A DNA stretch of 64,000 nucleotides from Wolbachia endosymbiont (group A) of Rhinocyllus conicus (GCF_947250775.1 NZ_OX366349.1:1550001-1614000); one strand, 5' to 3'. Shown: positions 45,662-56,135, numbered from the stretch's first letter. Made by a program: numbers and translations. Notes: a model not told the origin generated them from the sequence alone.

Positions 45662-48583
45662 CTACCTACCTACGTTTCTACTCCTTGCCTGTGCTCTGAT
45701 AGGACTTACGGACCCTAGGACTAGAACTGAACTACAAGGATGATTATCACAATTCTCCTCATTGCTATCATATGCGCTATCATTGTCCCCTTCCTGTGGA
45801 ACATAAGACTTATTATCAGATTCACTATCAAAGCTTAAAGATCTGGATAACTCTATCTTCTTTCGTGGAACATTATCAGGCTCACTAGAAATGTCTCCTG
45901 TTAGAGTATAAAATTGATTGTTGAAGCCTTTTTGTTTATCAGCAAACGTTTCTTCACTTAACTCTTCTACTTGACCACGGAAAAACTCTTTTTCTTTTTC
46001 ACTGTTTTGTAATTTTTTCATCAGACCTTCAATATCCAAAACTTTACCTGCAATGATGTCGCTCAATGCATCAAGGTTCTCTTCCAATTCCTTAATCTCA
46101 TCTTCATGCTCTTTTTCCAACCCTTGCATTTGACATTTTAAATTGCTTATAAACTGCTCCTTTTCCTCCATTATTTGTGCTTCTTGGTCTATCTCTTTTT
46201 CACGTTCTTTTAATTTTTCTTCTAATTCCTTCTTTTCTGTATTAACAACTTTCAGCTTGTCCTCTAGCTTTCTTTTTTCTTCATGCACACTTTTAAATTC
46301 TTCCTCATTCCTCTTCAGGTTTTCTTTAAGCTGCGTTAACTCCTTGCGCATTGCATCTATTTCTGCCTTTGATCCTCGCTCCTTTTTTTCAAGTTTATCT
46401 TGTAAATCGCTAGTCCATTTTTTTAATGTTTCAATTCTTTGCCCAGCTTCTGCAAGTTTCTGATTCACTTCTTTTTTTTCTGCTTCAGCACTTTTTAACT
46501 TATTGATTAATTCTTGGGTTACCTCTTTCGAGCATGATAATTTTTTTTGCAGATCTAATACTTGTTCTGAAAGCTGTTCTTGGTTTCCATCCATCTTCTT
46601 ATTCAAGTGTTCTAAATGGTCAAACTTGTCCTCTAAATCAGATTTTCCTTCCTGCACATGATATAGTTCTTCTTGCGATTTCTTTAATTCACTTTTTAAC
46701 TCCTCCTTTTTTGCATTAGCAACTCCCAGCTCTTGCCTTAGCTTTCCTTTTTCTTCATATACACTTTTAAGTTCTTGTGCTTTCCCTTGTAGCTCTGCTA
46801 ACGCACTTGCTAACTTTTTATCTTTTTGTGCCAGTTCAGTTTGCAATTCTGTGTTTTTTTGCTCTTGCTCAATTTCTACAGGTCTCTGATCCGATACATA
46901 ATGCTCATCACCAAGTCCACTATCAACGCTTGAAAATCTGCGTAATTTTTTCTTCTCTGGTGTAACATTAACGTTATCTTCATCTTCAGTGAGTTTAAGT
47001 ATAAGCATTGTATCTCCTGGAAATTCCTCGTACTCGTTTTCTGGAATGTCGAATTCTGGTCTCTCTTCTCCAAGTTTATCTTGTAAATCGCTATTCTGCC
47101 TCTCTTTTACAATTGTTTGATTATCTTCTGCTTGGGTTGTTTCTAGTTTCTCCTGTAGTTGCTGATTTTCTTGTGTTAATTCATGGTGCTTTTTATTTAT
47201 CACTTGCAACTCTGCTTCTTCTTGCCTCAATTCAACGTTTTCTTCGGACAGCATCTGATTATTTAAAATCAATTCATCCATTTGTTGTGAAGCAACTTCT
47301 GGTTGAGTTTCAGTGTGCTGTAAATTGACTTCTGTTTGAATTAATGCATTGCTATTAATAGAAGGAGAAGAAGGAAGGCTATTGTCATCATCAACTTTAG
47401 GGTCTGGACCTTTCGATTCCCCCCCTGGTTCCTTATCTTGATAGGCCACTATAGATTCGTTTTGAAAATTATTATTAGCAGTAGGTACAACATCAGCAGC
47501 CTTACCCTTTTCTAGTGATTTCATTACAGCATCATGTAAGACGAGGCCTTGAATATATAATTCATCATTTTGCTTTATTAATTCTAGGATCTCCTCCGAT
47601 GACACAAAATCTTCACCATCAAATTTTAGTACTTCAGTTATGCCGCTACTACTCACATTCATAATCATGGTACACATTCTGGATCCATTCTCTACAGGCC
47701 AAGTGCTTGTCATTTCATAATATGCGCCTTCTTTAAATTCATAATATCTTTTCTTATCTTCTTGATGAGCGCATATTTCATGTTTTTTATTGCAATAGAT
47801 ATTCAATTCTTTAATATCTTTCTCTTGCTGTAAAATGTCACTAATTCTTGTTGGCTCACTTCTATTGTAATTAATAAGGTTAACATTCAAAACTCTATGA
47901 GCGTTATCAGTTTCTGTGTAATAAGCTTGAAGCTCTACGTCTTTCCTCTCAAAATATTTACTTGCAGCTTTTTTTCCCTGCTCTGCCAACTCTATGCATT
48001 TATTTATATCTTCCTTAAAGCTCTTATTAGCAGACTCTGTTACTGCTTTATCTATGTACGTTTGTTTAAAATCTCTATCGTTTATTAGGTCATAAAAACT
48101 CCACTCATCCCTATAAGCCTTTTGTATAGCAGTGAAGTCACTTTCTTCTTTTAAAAGTACTAAGAAGCCTACCTTGTCTTCTAGATCTTTTAGTTTAAAA
48201 CCTGTTATTATCTTCTCTAATTGAGAATCAAATTCTTTATTGGCAAAATTTTCAGCAAGATTATTTAAATTTCTTAATTCTTTGCATAATTTATCATTTT
48301 CTGCAATTGAGCGGCAGAACTTTATTGTAGCAGAGTCCTTAGTGGAAGGATTTTCTTTTTCCACTTCATTGATACGGTTCTTGAGAGATATAAAAGGTAG
48401 TGTAAACCGTGATGAATAACATAATTTTTCTTTTTCTTCTCCATACAACACCAGTAGGCGATGTATTGCATACCAGGTACATGATGCTGCCCTTATAACT
48501 GATTCAACATCATAATTCTCTGACTGATCACTTGTTTTTCCTGCCTCTGCTGTTTTGTCTCCCTTAGTCAAACCTCCAATCAT
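45662..48583 (-). CDS. Large coiled-coil protein of unknown function
   Basis: 973 residues. The N-terminal ~350 residues are helical/mixed with no known domain. Residues ~390-430 are low-complexity, and ~440-890 are almost continuous heptad coiled coil (ELRQEEAELQVINKKHHELT; KLAEAGQRIETLKKWTSDLQ). The sequence SFDSESDNKSYVPQ and a related RRFSSVDSGLGDEHYVSDQ show that a Ser-rich acidic motif is repeated before and after the coil. Ends near CSSVLVLGS. No signal peptide. Long coiled coils of this type can act as host-interacting effectors or scaffolds; neither is shown here. Confidence 0.7.
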   Translation of the reverse strand: MIGGLTKGDKTAEAGKTSDQSENYDVESVIRAASCTWYAIHRLLVLYGEEKEKLCYSSRFTLPFISLKNRINEVEKENPSTKDSATIKFCRSIAENDKLCKELRNLNNLAENFANKEFDSQLEKIITGFKLKDLEDKVGFLVLLKEESDFTAIQKAYRDEWSFYDLINDRDFKQTYIDKAVTESANKSFKEDINKCIELAEQGKKAASKYFERKDVELQAYYTETDNAHRVLNVNLINYNRSEPTRISDILQQEKDIKELNIYCNKKHEICAHQEDKKRYYEFKEGAYYEMTSTWPVENGSRMCTMIMNVSSSGITEVLKFDGEDFVSSEEILELIKQNDELYIQGLVLHDAVMKSLEKGKAADVVPTANNNFQNESIVAYQDKEPGGESKGPDPKVDDDNSLPSSPSINSNALIQTEVNLQHTETQPEVASQQMDELILNNQMLSEENVELRQEEAELQVINKKHHELTQENQQLQEKLETTQAEDNQTIVKERQNSDLQDKLGEERPEFDIPENEYEEFPGDTMLILKLTEDEDNVNVTPEKKKLRRFSSVDSGLGDEHYVSDQRPVEIEQEQKNTELQTELAQKDKKLASALAELQGKAQELKSVYEEKGKLRQELGVANAKKEELKSELKKSQEELYHVQEGKSDLEDKFDHLEHLNKKMDGNQEQLSEQVLDLQKKLSCSKEVTQELINKLKSAEAEKKEVNQKLAEAGQRIETLKKWTSDLQDKLEKKERGSKAEIDAMRKELTQLKENLKRNEEEFKSVHEEKRKLEDKLKVVNTEKKELEEKLKEREKEIDQEAQIMEEKEQFISNLKCQMQGLEKEHEDEIKELEENLDALSDIIAGKVLDIEGLMKKLQNSEKEKEFFRGQVEELSEETFADKQKGFNNQFYTLTGDISSEPDNVPRKKIELSRSLSFDSESDNKSYVPQEGDNDSAYDSNEENCDNHPCSSVLVLGSVSPIRAQARSRNVGR

Positions 48584-48830
48584 AACACACCTCCTTTGAC
48601 TATATTTATATTATACTAATTAACATATATTCAAAAAAATCAAACCACGTTCTACACTAACTTTTATTATTAACTTAATTGTGTTGAAAATAACTGCAAG
48701 TGTTAAACTTAAGCTTTTGTCTTTCATTGTACACTACTCACTATAAGTTTATAATATATCTTATATAATAGACTTAGTATTTTGAGTTATGCAAGTATTT
48801 TTTTTATTGGATAAAAGTTAAAAGACGTTT

Positions 48831-50111
48831 TCAGAAATCTTTAAGCTCAATAACATCCTCTCTTTTTGGACTAGTTGAAATTAGATGAATTGGTACACCT
48901 ATTAATTTTTCTAACTTGTCTATATATTTTATTAAATTGATAGGCAATGCTTCAATCGACCTTTTACCTTGAGTATTTTCTTTCCAGCCAGGAAACTCTT
49001 CATATATTGGCTCTAATTCCTCCTGTATTGAATGCGATGCGGGTAAATAATCATACATTTTCCCGCTATACTTGTAACCAGTGCATATTTTAATTGTATC
49101 AAAAGAATCAAGCACATCTAATTTGGTTAATACAATGCTTGAAACTCCAGAAAGTTGCACAGCCTGGCGCACTAAAACTGCGTCAAACCATCCGCAGCGC
49201 CTTCTTCTATTGCTCACTGTTCCAAGCTCCTTGCCTATAGTAAATAAGCTATCTCCAATCTCGTTTTTTTGCTCAGTAGGGAATGGACCATTGCCCACTC
49301 TTGTTGTATAAGCTTTTACCACACCAATAATGTAAGCATTGGAGGCTAATCCTGAGCCTGTTATTGCTTGCGACGCTACAGTATTACTTGAAGTAACAAA
49401 AGGGTAAGTTCCGTGGTCGATATCTAAAAATGTGCCTTGGGCGCCTTCAAATATTATTTTCTTACCTTCTTTCACAAAGTCATTTAATATCCTCCACACA
49501 GGTTTTTTATATGAAAGAATTTTTTTTGAAATCCCTTGAATTTCTTTTAATATTTCTTCTTTTTTAACCACCTGGTAGTTAAGGCCTTTTCTGATAGCAT
49601 TGTGGTAATTCAGAAGAGTATCCACTCTTTTATTGAGCTCATCTGCGTTTTCTAAATCACAAAGGCGTATAGCTCTCCTTCCAACTTTATCTTCATAACA
49701 TGGCCCTATCCCTTTGTTTGTTGTACCAATTTTGTGATTTCCGTTTAAATCTTCAAATAGCTTTTCCTTGTCCTTATGTACGCTAAGTATTAATGGACAG
49801 CTCTCGGATACCATCAAGTTGTTATAGTTTACGTCCACTCCTTTAACTTTCAATGACTCTATTTCTGAGATTAGAGCATGTGAATCAAGAGCAACACCGT
49901 TTCCTATGATGGATATTTTGCCCGTTCTCAAAACAGCAGAGGGCAGTAAATTTAATTTATAAACCTCATCATCTATTACTATAGTGTGCCCTGCATTATT
50001 TCCTCCCTGAAATCTCACAACTACATCTGCATTCCCAGAAAGATAATCTACTATTTTACCCTTGCCTTCGTCACCCCATTGCAGACCAACAATTACAATG
50101 TTATTCATCAT
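48831..50111 (-). CDS. purA: Adenylosuccinate synthetase
   Basis: 426 residues (425 if the second Met is used). Motifs: GLQWGDEGKGKIVDYL (P-loop and catalytic Asp), QGGNNAGHTI (His), GTTNKGIGPCYEDK, EGAQGTFLDIDHGTYPFVTS and the C-terminal GTP-binding TKLDVLDSF. It condenses IMP and aspartate to adenylosuccinate using GTP, the first committed step to AMP. Intact. Confidence 0.97.
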   Translation of the reverse strand: MMNNIVIVGLQWGDEGKGKIVDYLSGNADVVVRFQGGNNAGHTIVIDDEVYKLNLLPSAVLRTGKISIIGNGVALDSHALISEIESLKVKGVDVNYNNLMVSESCPLILSVHKDKEKLFEDLNGNHKIGTTNKGIGPCYEDKVGRRAIRLCDLENADELNKRVDTLLNYHNAIRKGLNYQVVKKEEILKEIQGISKKILSYKKPVWRILNDFVKEGKKIIFEGAQGTFLDIDHGTYPFVTSSNTVASQAITGSGLASNAYIIGVVKAYTTRVGNGPFPTEQKNEIGDSLFTIGKELGTVSNRRRRCGWFDAVLVRQAVQLSGVSSIVLTKLDVLDSFDTIKICTGYKYSGKMYDYLPASHSIQEELEPIYEEFPGWKENTQGKRSIEALPINLIKYIDKLEKLIGVPIHLISTSPKREDVIELKDF

Positions 50112-50288
50112 TATTTTCTAAATTAATACATAAATATTAATGCAGTACGCTACAAATGGAAAGAGAAATCTGCGCCTTTCCTGCACCTCTTAAATAAAGA
50201 AATATACTGTCGATTTTCTTAATATATTACCAAACTATTCATCATTATATGATATAACTTACAGCATATTTACAGTAAGGTGTTATTT

Positions 50289-51956
50289 ATGAAAGAGGCA
50301 AAAGGAAAAAATAATAAGAGTCCAGTAGTTAGATTAAAGGCCACAGCTAAAGAGTTCAATTTTAGTAAATTAAGAGCAGGTCAAGATAATGAATTAGCAA
50401 ATTCTGGTGAAACAATGTTCTTAGATTTTCAAAGGATGAATTTTATTATTAACGGAAAAGAAATAGATAAAAATCTTATTATTGCATTTAAGGAAGGAGC
50501 TAAGCACCACAAAAGCGAACTTTTTAATAGTGATGATATATATAATGACGAAATATTTAACAAAAAAGGAACAAGAGAAATAGATACGGATCATGGCAAA
50601 GCTTTTGTTGCTTCAGTACTCGAAGATATTGAGAAAGAGCTTGTAAGTAATGCATTGGGTGAGCTATGGAAAAATCACTGTGAAAATCCCAAAACTGCCA
50701 ATCATCAAAAAACCGATTCATATAAGAAAGAATTTGAAGAATTTTACAATGCTGGCCAACATCTATTACCAACAGAGAAAGATGAAAACAAAGACTACCG
50801 TTCCTTTGCAAAAGAAGTTTTCAAGAAAATGTTCAGATACGCTGGGGCAGAAGTTCCAAGTAATGCTATTTTAGAAGAGCTAGTCACCAATTGTAATCAA
50901 GCAGGGTATGAGGCTGCTCCATTTATACAAACCCAACTTGCACTTGGACAGTCGTTCATAGTAGAAAATCCTAAAAAAGTAATAAATATTGATTGTGCTA
51001 ACCAAAATAATGTAAGAATTAGATCTGACATGAGGCTACCAATACTCTCTGTTAAAAATCAAGTTATGCATGGTGATAAGATATGTGATCTGTCTAACTC
51101 ATTAGAATTTACACTTGAGTCTCAAGATGGTAAAGACTTTGTAACATACAGAGATGGTAAATTGTCACTTACTATTCCTAAAGAGTTAAAAAATTATAAA
51201 GATAATGGCAAGAGCTTGTTTGACATTATTAAAGAATATTTTCAGAAATTCTGTGCAAAATTAGGATTTAAACCTGAGACAAAAATACAAATAGAGCATA
51301 GCTTAGGTACTCAAAGTAACTATTTAGATGGTACAATATCTGCTACAGGATCGGATGCAAATAAAGAGTTTATCAATCTTTTAAGCAAAAATCTCAGAGG
51401 GAGGTTATTGGAATCAGGAGTTGCTTTAGGAAATGAAGATGTTGATGGTATTGTTGAAGTCAGAGTATCTACAGTTATGGATCTGTTGAGTAATTATGCT
51501 AAATTGGAAGATAATAAAGAAAACAGAGAGTTATTAACAAGTGAAGTAGCAGATAATTTAGGGCTTTCCACTCAAGATAAAACAGCATCAGAAGTATTGA
51601 AAGAATTTGATGATGAAATAATAAAGTTAATGCATACAGAAGGTATAAAGAATAACATAGGTCAACATATAATGGAATTAGGATCTTTACCTTCTTTGAT
51701 AAAAGGTCAGGTTAATCATAATCAAGTGCAGTCTGTTGTAAATACTTTTATTAAGTTAATTATTGAAGGGAAAAGCGAAGTATACAAAGAAAAAAATGCA
51801 ATTAATGCAATTGATGCAATTTATCAGAAGGTAGATAAGGCAATTGTTGAGCAAGAAAAAAGAGCAACCAACAAACAAGATATAGAAAATGATAAATGGA
51901 CAGATAGAATCAAAAAACAGAAATTATCTGTGGAATCACATGAACATTTACTTTAA
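50289..51956 (+). CDS. Hypothetical protein, 555 residues
   Basis: Starts at ATG 50289; AAGG lies nine bases upstream (the apparent GTG start at 50280 is within it). The protein is soluble, without a signal peptide or membrane helix, and mixed alpha/beta. It contains NVRIRSDMRLPILSVKNQV, then YRDGKLSLTIPKELKNY, then IEHSLGTQSNYLDGTISATG; the last ~150 residues are helical. No family recognised. No close similarity to other genes in this window was noticed. Flanked by purA and a small gene remnant. Confidence 0.6.
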   Translation: MKEAKGKNNKSPVVRLKATAKEFNFSKLRAGQDNELANSGETMFLDFQRMNFIINGKEIDKNLIIAFKEGAKHHKSELFNSDDIYNDEIFNKKGTREIDTDHGKAFVASVLEDIEKELVSNALGELWKNHCENPKTANHQKTDSYKKEFEEFYNAGQHLLPTEKDENKDYRSFAKEVFKKMFRYAGAEVPSNAILEELVTNCNQAGYEAAPFIQTQLALGQSFIVENPKKVINIDCANQNNVRIRSDMRLPILSVKNQVMHGDKICDLSNSLEFTLESQDGKDFVTYRDGKLSLTIPKELKNYKDNGKSLFDIIKEYFQKFCAKLGFKPETKIQIEHSLGTQSNYLDGTISATGSDANKEFINLLSKNLRGRLLESGVALGNEDVDGIVEVRVSTVMDLLSNYAKLEDNKENRELLTSEVADNLGLSTQDKTASEVLKEFDDEIIKLMHTEGIKNNIGQHIMELGSLPSLIKGQVNHNQVQSVVNTFIKLIIEGKSEVYKEKNAINAIDAIYQKVDKAIVEQEKRATNKQDIENDKWTDRIKKQKLSVESHEHLL

Positions 51957-52023
51957 AGATACTGGTAGGCTCCTTGAATATTTTAGAGTTCATGGTTGCA
52001 ACGGTTGCTATTTTACAATGCAC

Positions 52024-52218
52024 CTAATCGTAAAAACTACGTGCCGTTGCATCATATGTTTCAAGAACGTTGGTAAAATGTTCAAGTTGATCTCGATTCA
52101 ATACCTGATCTATTCTAGTTAGTTGGTCATTGCTGCTTTTAAAATTAGTTAGATCACATAACATAGCACGTTCTTCAGTTTCAGCAGGCAAGTATTTAAA
52201 GTGACCAAAGATATTTTA
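52024..52218 (-). pseudogene. C-terminal gene fragment, family unknown
   Basis: Read on the minus strand, about 60 codons with coding character (PAETEERAMLCDLTNF, then LTRIDQVLNRDQLEHF, then VLETYDATARSFYD) end at TAG 52024-52026. An in-frame TAA lies a few codons before, with no start codon or ribosome site. The rest of the gap 51957-52262 holds nothing more. Confidence 0.45.
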
Positions 52219-52262
52219 CCTAATTTTCTCTAGCATATTTACCTGTATACTTACAAAGCTAC

Positions 52263-53027
52263 CTAATACCGCATACTGATTTCTCTCTTTATTTTGTACA
52301 AATTAATTAAGTGAAGTGAGTATAGTATCCACACTACTAAAAAAAATGTGGCACAAAACATAAACATTACAATGAGTGGCAACAGCAAAGAACTTTCTAT
52401 TGCTACTCCACCTCTTCTCAAAATGCTTGCTGGCTGATGGAGAGTAGACCATAAATTCACAGAAAATTTTACTACGGGAATATTTATAGCACTAAAAATG
52501 GCAAATACTGCTGCTGATTTTTCTGCCCTCGCTTCATTATCAAAAGCGCTCCACAATGAAAGGTAGCCAACATATAGGAAAAATAAAATTAGCATTGAAG
52601 TAAGCCTTGCATCCCATACCCACCAAGTGCCCCAGGTTCCTTTTCCCCAGATGCTACCTGTGATTAAGCATATTGCAGAAAAGACTGTCCCTGCAGGAGC
52701 AGCAGCATGTGCCAAGACACTAGCAATGCTATTGTTCCACACCAATGAAATGAAACTAAGTGATGCAATGAGTCCATATATTCCAAGAGCAAGCCATGCA
52801 GAAGGCACATGAATGTACATAATTCGTACAATTTCTCCTTGTTTATAATCTTCTGGGGAGAAGAATAACGCTAAAAACATTCCAATTAAAAAACATGCGA
52901 AACAAATAATCCCAAGCCAAGGTAGTGCTTTTTTAGAAAAAGAAGTGAAATTTGTAGGCTTTAATAAAAACATTCGTTTTGAGAATAATTGCGTTAAGAA
53001 TTTACCAATTAGTTTGAGTTTTATCAA
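52263..53027 (-). CDS. ccmC: Heme exporter protein CcmC
   Basis: 254 residues with six membrane helices. The heme-handling Trp-rich motif reads WGTWWVWDARLTSMLILFFLY (residues ~124-144), with conserved His residues in the periplasmic loops (YIHVPSAW and TLHQPASI). CcmC loads heme onto CcmE during cytochrome c maturation. Upstream is the oppositely transcribed regulator gene; no other ccm gene is in the window. Confidence 0.93.
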   Translation of the reverse strand: MIKLKLIGKFLTQLFSKRMFLLKPTNFTSFSKKALPWLGIICFACFLIGMFLALFFSPEDYKQGEIVRIMYIHVPSAWLALGIYGLIASLSFISLVWNNSIASVLAHAAAPAGTVFSAICLITGSIWGKGTWGTWWVWDARLTSMLILFFLYVGYLSLWSAFDNEARAEKSAAVFAIFSAINIPVVKFSVNLWSTLHQPASILRRGGVAIESSLLLPLIVMFMFCATFFLVVWILYSLHLINLYKIKREISMRY

Positions 53028-53123
53028 CAGGATAGTTTTTCTGCATTGACATAGATTAACAAATTAGCACAATTTCAGTAGCCGATTGCTTGCTATTATT
53101 TTTAGTATAACACTATATAAAAC

Positions 53124-53942
53124 ATGACCCTTAAAAAGCTTAATTTACACTTAGTATCAGATTCAAGTGGTGAAACTGTTATATCAGTTGCAAAATCAGC
53201 TCTGAAACACTTTCGTTCTGTAGAAACAATCGAATATGTTTGGTCTTTTGTGAAAGGAGAAGAGCAGATTGACAAAATTCTGGAGGAAATTAATAGGAAA
53301 AGTGATGAGCATAATTTTGTTATATGCACTATTACTGATGATGAGCTAAGAAAATATCTAAAAGATAACTGTATAAAGTTGAAAATTCCCTATAGAGCAA
53401 TATTATCACATATTATTAGAGAAATTTCGTCCTATCTTGAAATTGAAAAAGACGAAAAGCTTGACTTGCATACTGAGATAAATAACGAATATTTTCAGCG
53501 CATTGAGGCAATAAACTACACTATTAATCATGATGATGGGCAAAATATTCAAGATATTGATAAAGCAGATATAATTTTGGTTGGAGTTTCACGTACATCA
53601 AAATCTCCCACCAGTACGTATTTAGCTTACCGAGGCTATAAGGTTGCAAATATTCCTTTTGTTAGTGGAGTACCCTTTTATGTCGACTTGGCAAAATTAA
53701 AAAATAAACTAACAATAGGGGTAACAATAGACGTAAGTAGGCTAATAGAAATACGCAAAAATAGACTTACTTCAATTAACAACGAAGATAATAATATATA
53801 TGCTAATCCTAGAAAAGTAGAAAAGGAAATTAAAGAAGCAGAGGAACTATTTAAGCAGAATAACTGGCCAATTATTGATGTCACGCAAAAGTCAATCGAA
53901 GAAGTATCAGCAACAATTATACAGTATTTTAATAAAATGTGA
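53124..53942 (+). CDS. Kinase/pyrophosphorylase of the PPSR (DUF299) family
   Basis: 272 residues. LHLVSDSSGETVISVAKSAL at the N-terminus and the P-loop-like GVSRTSKSPTSTYLAYRG (residues ~152-169) are family signatures. Members phosphorylate and dephosphorylate pyruvate phosphate dikinase or PEP synthetase. PPDK is the expected partner in Wolbachia. Intact. Confidence 0.9.
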   Translation: MTLKKLNLHLVSDSSGETVISVAKSALKHFRSVETIEYVWSFVKGEEQIDKILEEINRKSDEHNFVICTITDDELRKYLKDNCIKLKIPYRAILSHIIREISSYLEIEKDEKLDLHTEINNEYFQRIEAINYTINHDDGQNIQDIDKADIILVGVSRTSKSPTSTYLAYRGYKVANIPFVSGVPFYVDLAKLKNKLTIGVTIDVSRLIEIRKNRLTSINNEDNNIYANPRKVEKEIKEAEELFKQNNWPIIDVTQKSIEEVSATIIQYFNKM

Positions 53943-54011
53943 AAAATTTATCAATTGACTAACTCTCTGTAAGTGATCATAATGTAAGGTAATTTAATTC
54001 TTACTATAGAT

Positions 54012-54140
54012 ATGAAAGTCAAAGGGTCGCTAAAATCTCATCGTAACAGAGATAAAAATTGTAAAGTTGTGAAAAGGGGTGGTAAGATTTACATTATAAA
54101 CAAGGTAAAGCCAAGGTGTAAAGCGCGTCAAGGTTCTTAG
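54012..54140 (+). CDS. rpmJ: 50S ribosomal protein L36
   Basis: A 42-residue ORF (MKVKGSLKSHRNRDKNCKVV, then KRGGKIYIINKVKPRCKARQ). The Cys and His pattern (CKVVKR...PRCKARQG) is that of L36. Too short for standard ORF cut-offs. It lies between the PPSR gene and the ftsB-like gene. Confidence 0.93.
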   Translation: MKVKGSLKSHRNRDKNCKVVKRGGKIYIINKVKPRCKARQGS

Positions 54141-54144
54141 CTTT

Positions 54145-54504
54145 TTGTTCACCTTTTCATGTTATACATTTCTTGTATGTGAAAGTACGGTGTTTATACC
54201 TAAAAAGAAGCAAAAGTTATTGTGTTTAAGCGCAGCCTTATTCATTTCTTCTCTTACATTATATTTTAGCATTAGCACAATTACAGGTAAACGTGGCTTA
54301 TTGACGTTAATCGACTTAAAAAAAGAGATTGAGTACAATAAGCTTTTGCTAAAGGATGTCTCTTCTGAAAAGGAAAAGTTGGACAATAAAGTATTTGGCT
54401 TATATGAAAAAAGCTTAGATTTAGATCTGCTTGATGAGCAAGCAAAAAATGCTTTAGGTTATGTGAACCCTAATGAACTTATGGTTGTTCTTGACGTGGA
54501 ATAG
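54145..54504 (+). CDS. FtsB/DivIC-type septum formation initiator
   Basis: Up to 119 codons; a GTG at 54190 (VFIPKKKQKLLCLSAALFIS) gives a cleaner protein of 104 residues: short basic N-terminus, one membrane helix, and a coiled coil (LKKEIEYNKLLLKDVSSEKE) followed by a conserved ARERLGYV-like stretch (AKNALGYVNPNEL). The family links FtsL/FtsQ at the division septum. It begins just after rpmJ. Confidence 0.8.
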   Translation: MFTFSCYTFLVCESTVFIPKKKQKLLCLSAALFISSLTLYFSISTITGKRGLLTLIDLKKEIEYNKLLLKDVSSEKEKLDNKVFGLYEKSLDLDLLDEQAKNALGYVNPNELMVVLDVE

Positions 54505-54666
54505 CAGTAGACTTCTTGCGTTACCTCCTGTCATTCAAGCCCCTTTCTTGTCATCCGAGTAGCCCCTATGATGTCATTCCAGTGCTTGACACTGGAATGA
54601 CATCATTATAGAGTGAACCAGTGTCAGCTACTTTCATGACACCATTCTTTTTTCTGGATTCCAGTG
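54505..54666. repeat. Palindromic intergenic repeats
   Basis: A perfect 12-bp stem (GTCATTCCAGTG at 54573-54584, CACTGGAATGAC at 54590-54601) is followed by half-copies (CTGGATTCCAGTG). These are the same palindromes found near 31470 and inside mutS. One arm was used as the insertion target of the MITE that follows. Confidence 0.85.
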
Positions 54667-54992
54667 GGCTTTGTTGCATCGCTACTTATGAAAGGCTAAC
54701 TATAGCTAGGATTATAAGCAACCTATTGAAAATCTTGTTTTTTTGCAATCAATCTGATCAAATTTAAGAATAGTAATTTATTATTTATATTAATAAACTT
54801 AATTCTATTGAAAATAGCTAAAGCATTGAAATTCTTGAATTTTAGCCGGATTAGTGAGTGGTAGTGAAATTTCTTTTACTCAAATTTAGGTATTCACTGA
54901 CCGTTCTTGTTATAAATACCAGAATAATAAGCTACTGATATTCTCCATCTTTTTTATCTTTAATCCATCATAGCTAGCGATGCAACAAAGCC
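54667..54992. mobile_element. 326-bp MITE, second copy
   Basis: Same length, ends and (by eye) sequence as 15776-16101, in the same orientation. The target duplication is ATTCCAGTG at 54658-54666 and 54993-55001. No ORF is present. Confidence 0.92.
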
Positions 54993-55048
54993 ATTCCAGT
55001 GCCAGTTACTTTCATGACACCATCATAAAGTGAAACTAGATTCCAGCG

Positions 55049-56135
55049 GGCTTTGTTGCATAGCACCTTAAGCAGTGATGGTTTACGACAAATTTATGTA
55101 ATGATTTCAAATTTAGCCATACCAATATCAGTGAATTTGTTGAGCAAATAGCACTTAATTAGTAATTCTTTTTCACGATTTACTTCAGATTTATTCCTAA
55201 AGCTAAATCCAAATACTTGCTTCAACCTTGAGAAAAATCCTTCTATGTAAGATCTCTTTCCATAAATTGCTTCCTTTTTCCGCTCTTTTACACCATCTTG
55301 TCCATATAATTTTATTAACCTAATAGCAGCATTCCTGTCAGACATATAATCTATTTTTGAATGTTCTGCTGCATCCTTTTTTGGTAGAACTTTTGTCTTT
55401 ATATCGTATTTCTTACACAATTTATAAAGTTTGTGCCTATCGTATGCCCTATCTGCATATAATGCTTTTATTTTGTGCTGAAAATTAACTTCTTCAAGCA
55501 AATCGCAAGCTCCATAGTGGTCAGAGTAGACGCCATTACTGTATCTTGCAGCTATAGCTTTTTTACTATTCACACTTAACATAACATGTAACTTTCTTAC
55601 TTGCTCGTAGCTTCGGTACTTTCTATCTGCACTGTTTTCCTTACTGTGGCCAGGAGTGTTACTGTAAATGCTGATACTTGTGCTATCTATGATAATTTCA
55701 ATATTTTCCATGTTGCTTTTATCAACCCTGCAATCATTTATCTTAATATTAAGTTTTTTAAACCTTCTTGATGCTTGTGAATAGCTGATAACTGCCAAAT
55801 TTTTTCCTATTTGTTGCAGATATCCTTTTATAAACCCCACCGTTTGTCTTAACCCAATTCTAAAAAGATTGACAATTATATGCACCAAAATTACGACTTT
55901 ATCACTGTAAATATAGTTGCCGCCCTGCATTTTTGGACTATTTTCATACCAATTTTCGATAGCTTCATCGATGTAACGAAAAATATTTCCCCTTTTTTCA
56001 AGGAATTTGTTATATTCGTTTTGGTTACTGACTTTCATTTTCTGTGGCATATTTTTTCTTCAACAGTTAAATGGTTATTTATAATGAATTTTGTCAGTAG
56101 CCACCAGATTTTTTCGGTTGCTATGCAACAAAGCC
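55049..56135 (-). mobile_element. IS5-type insertion sequence, copy 2 (1087 bp)
   Basis: Ends GGCTTTGTTGCATAGC; target duplication ATTCCAGCG at 55040-55048 and 56136-56144. It was inserted into one arm of a palindromic repeat whose other half continues as TCACGCGCTGGAATGAC. The MITE of the second copy lies 56 bases to its left. Confidence 0.92.
55094..56050 (-). CDS. IS5-type DDE transposase, copy 2
   Basis: 318 residues, identical to copy 1 (31538-32494) except for Arg instead of Trp in KERKKEA and Lys instead of Arg in SRLKQ. The DDE residues are all present. The pair is nearly identical, implying recent transposition. Confidence 0.9.
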   Translation of the reverse strand: MPQKMKVSNQNEYNKFLEKRGNIFRYIDEAIENWYENSPKMQGGNYIYSDKVVILVHIIVNLFRIGLRQTVGFIKGYLQQIGKNLAVISYSQASRRFKKLNIKINDCRVDKSNMENIEIIIDSTSISIYSNTPGHSKENSADRKYRSYEQVRKLHVMLSVNSKKAIAARYSNGVYSDHYGACDLLEEVNFQHKIKALYADRAYDRHKLYKLCKKYDIKTKVLPKKDAAEHSKIDYMSDRNAAIRLIKLYGQDGVKERKKEAIYGKRSYIEGFFSRLKQVFGFSFRNKSEVNREKELLIKCYLLNKFTDIGMAKFEIIT

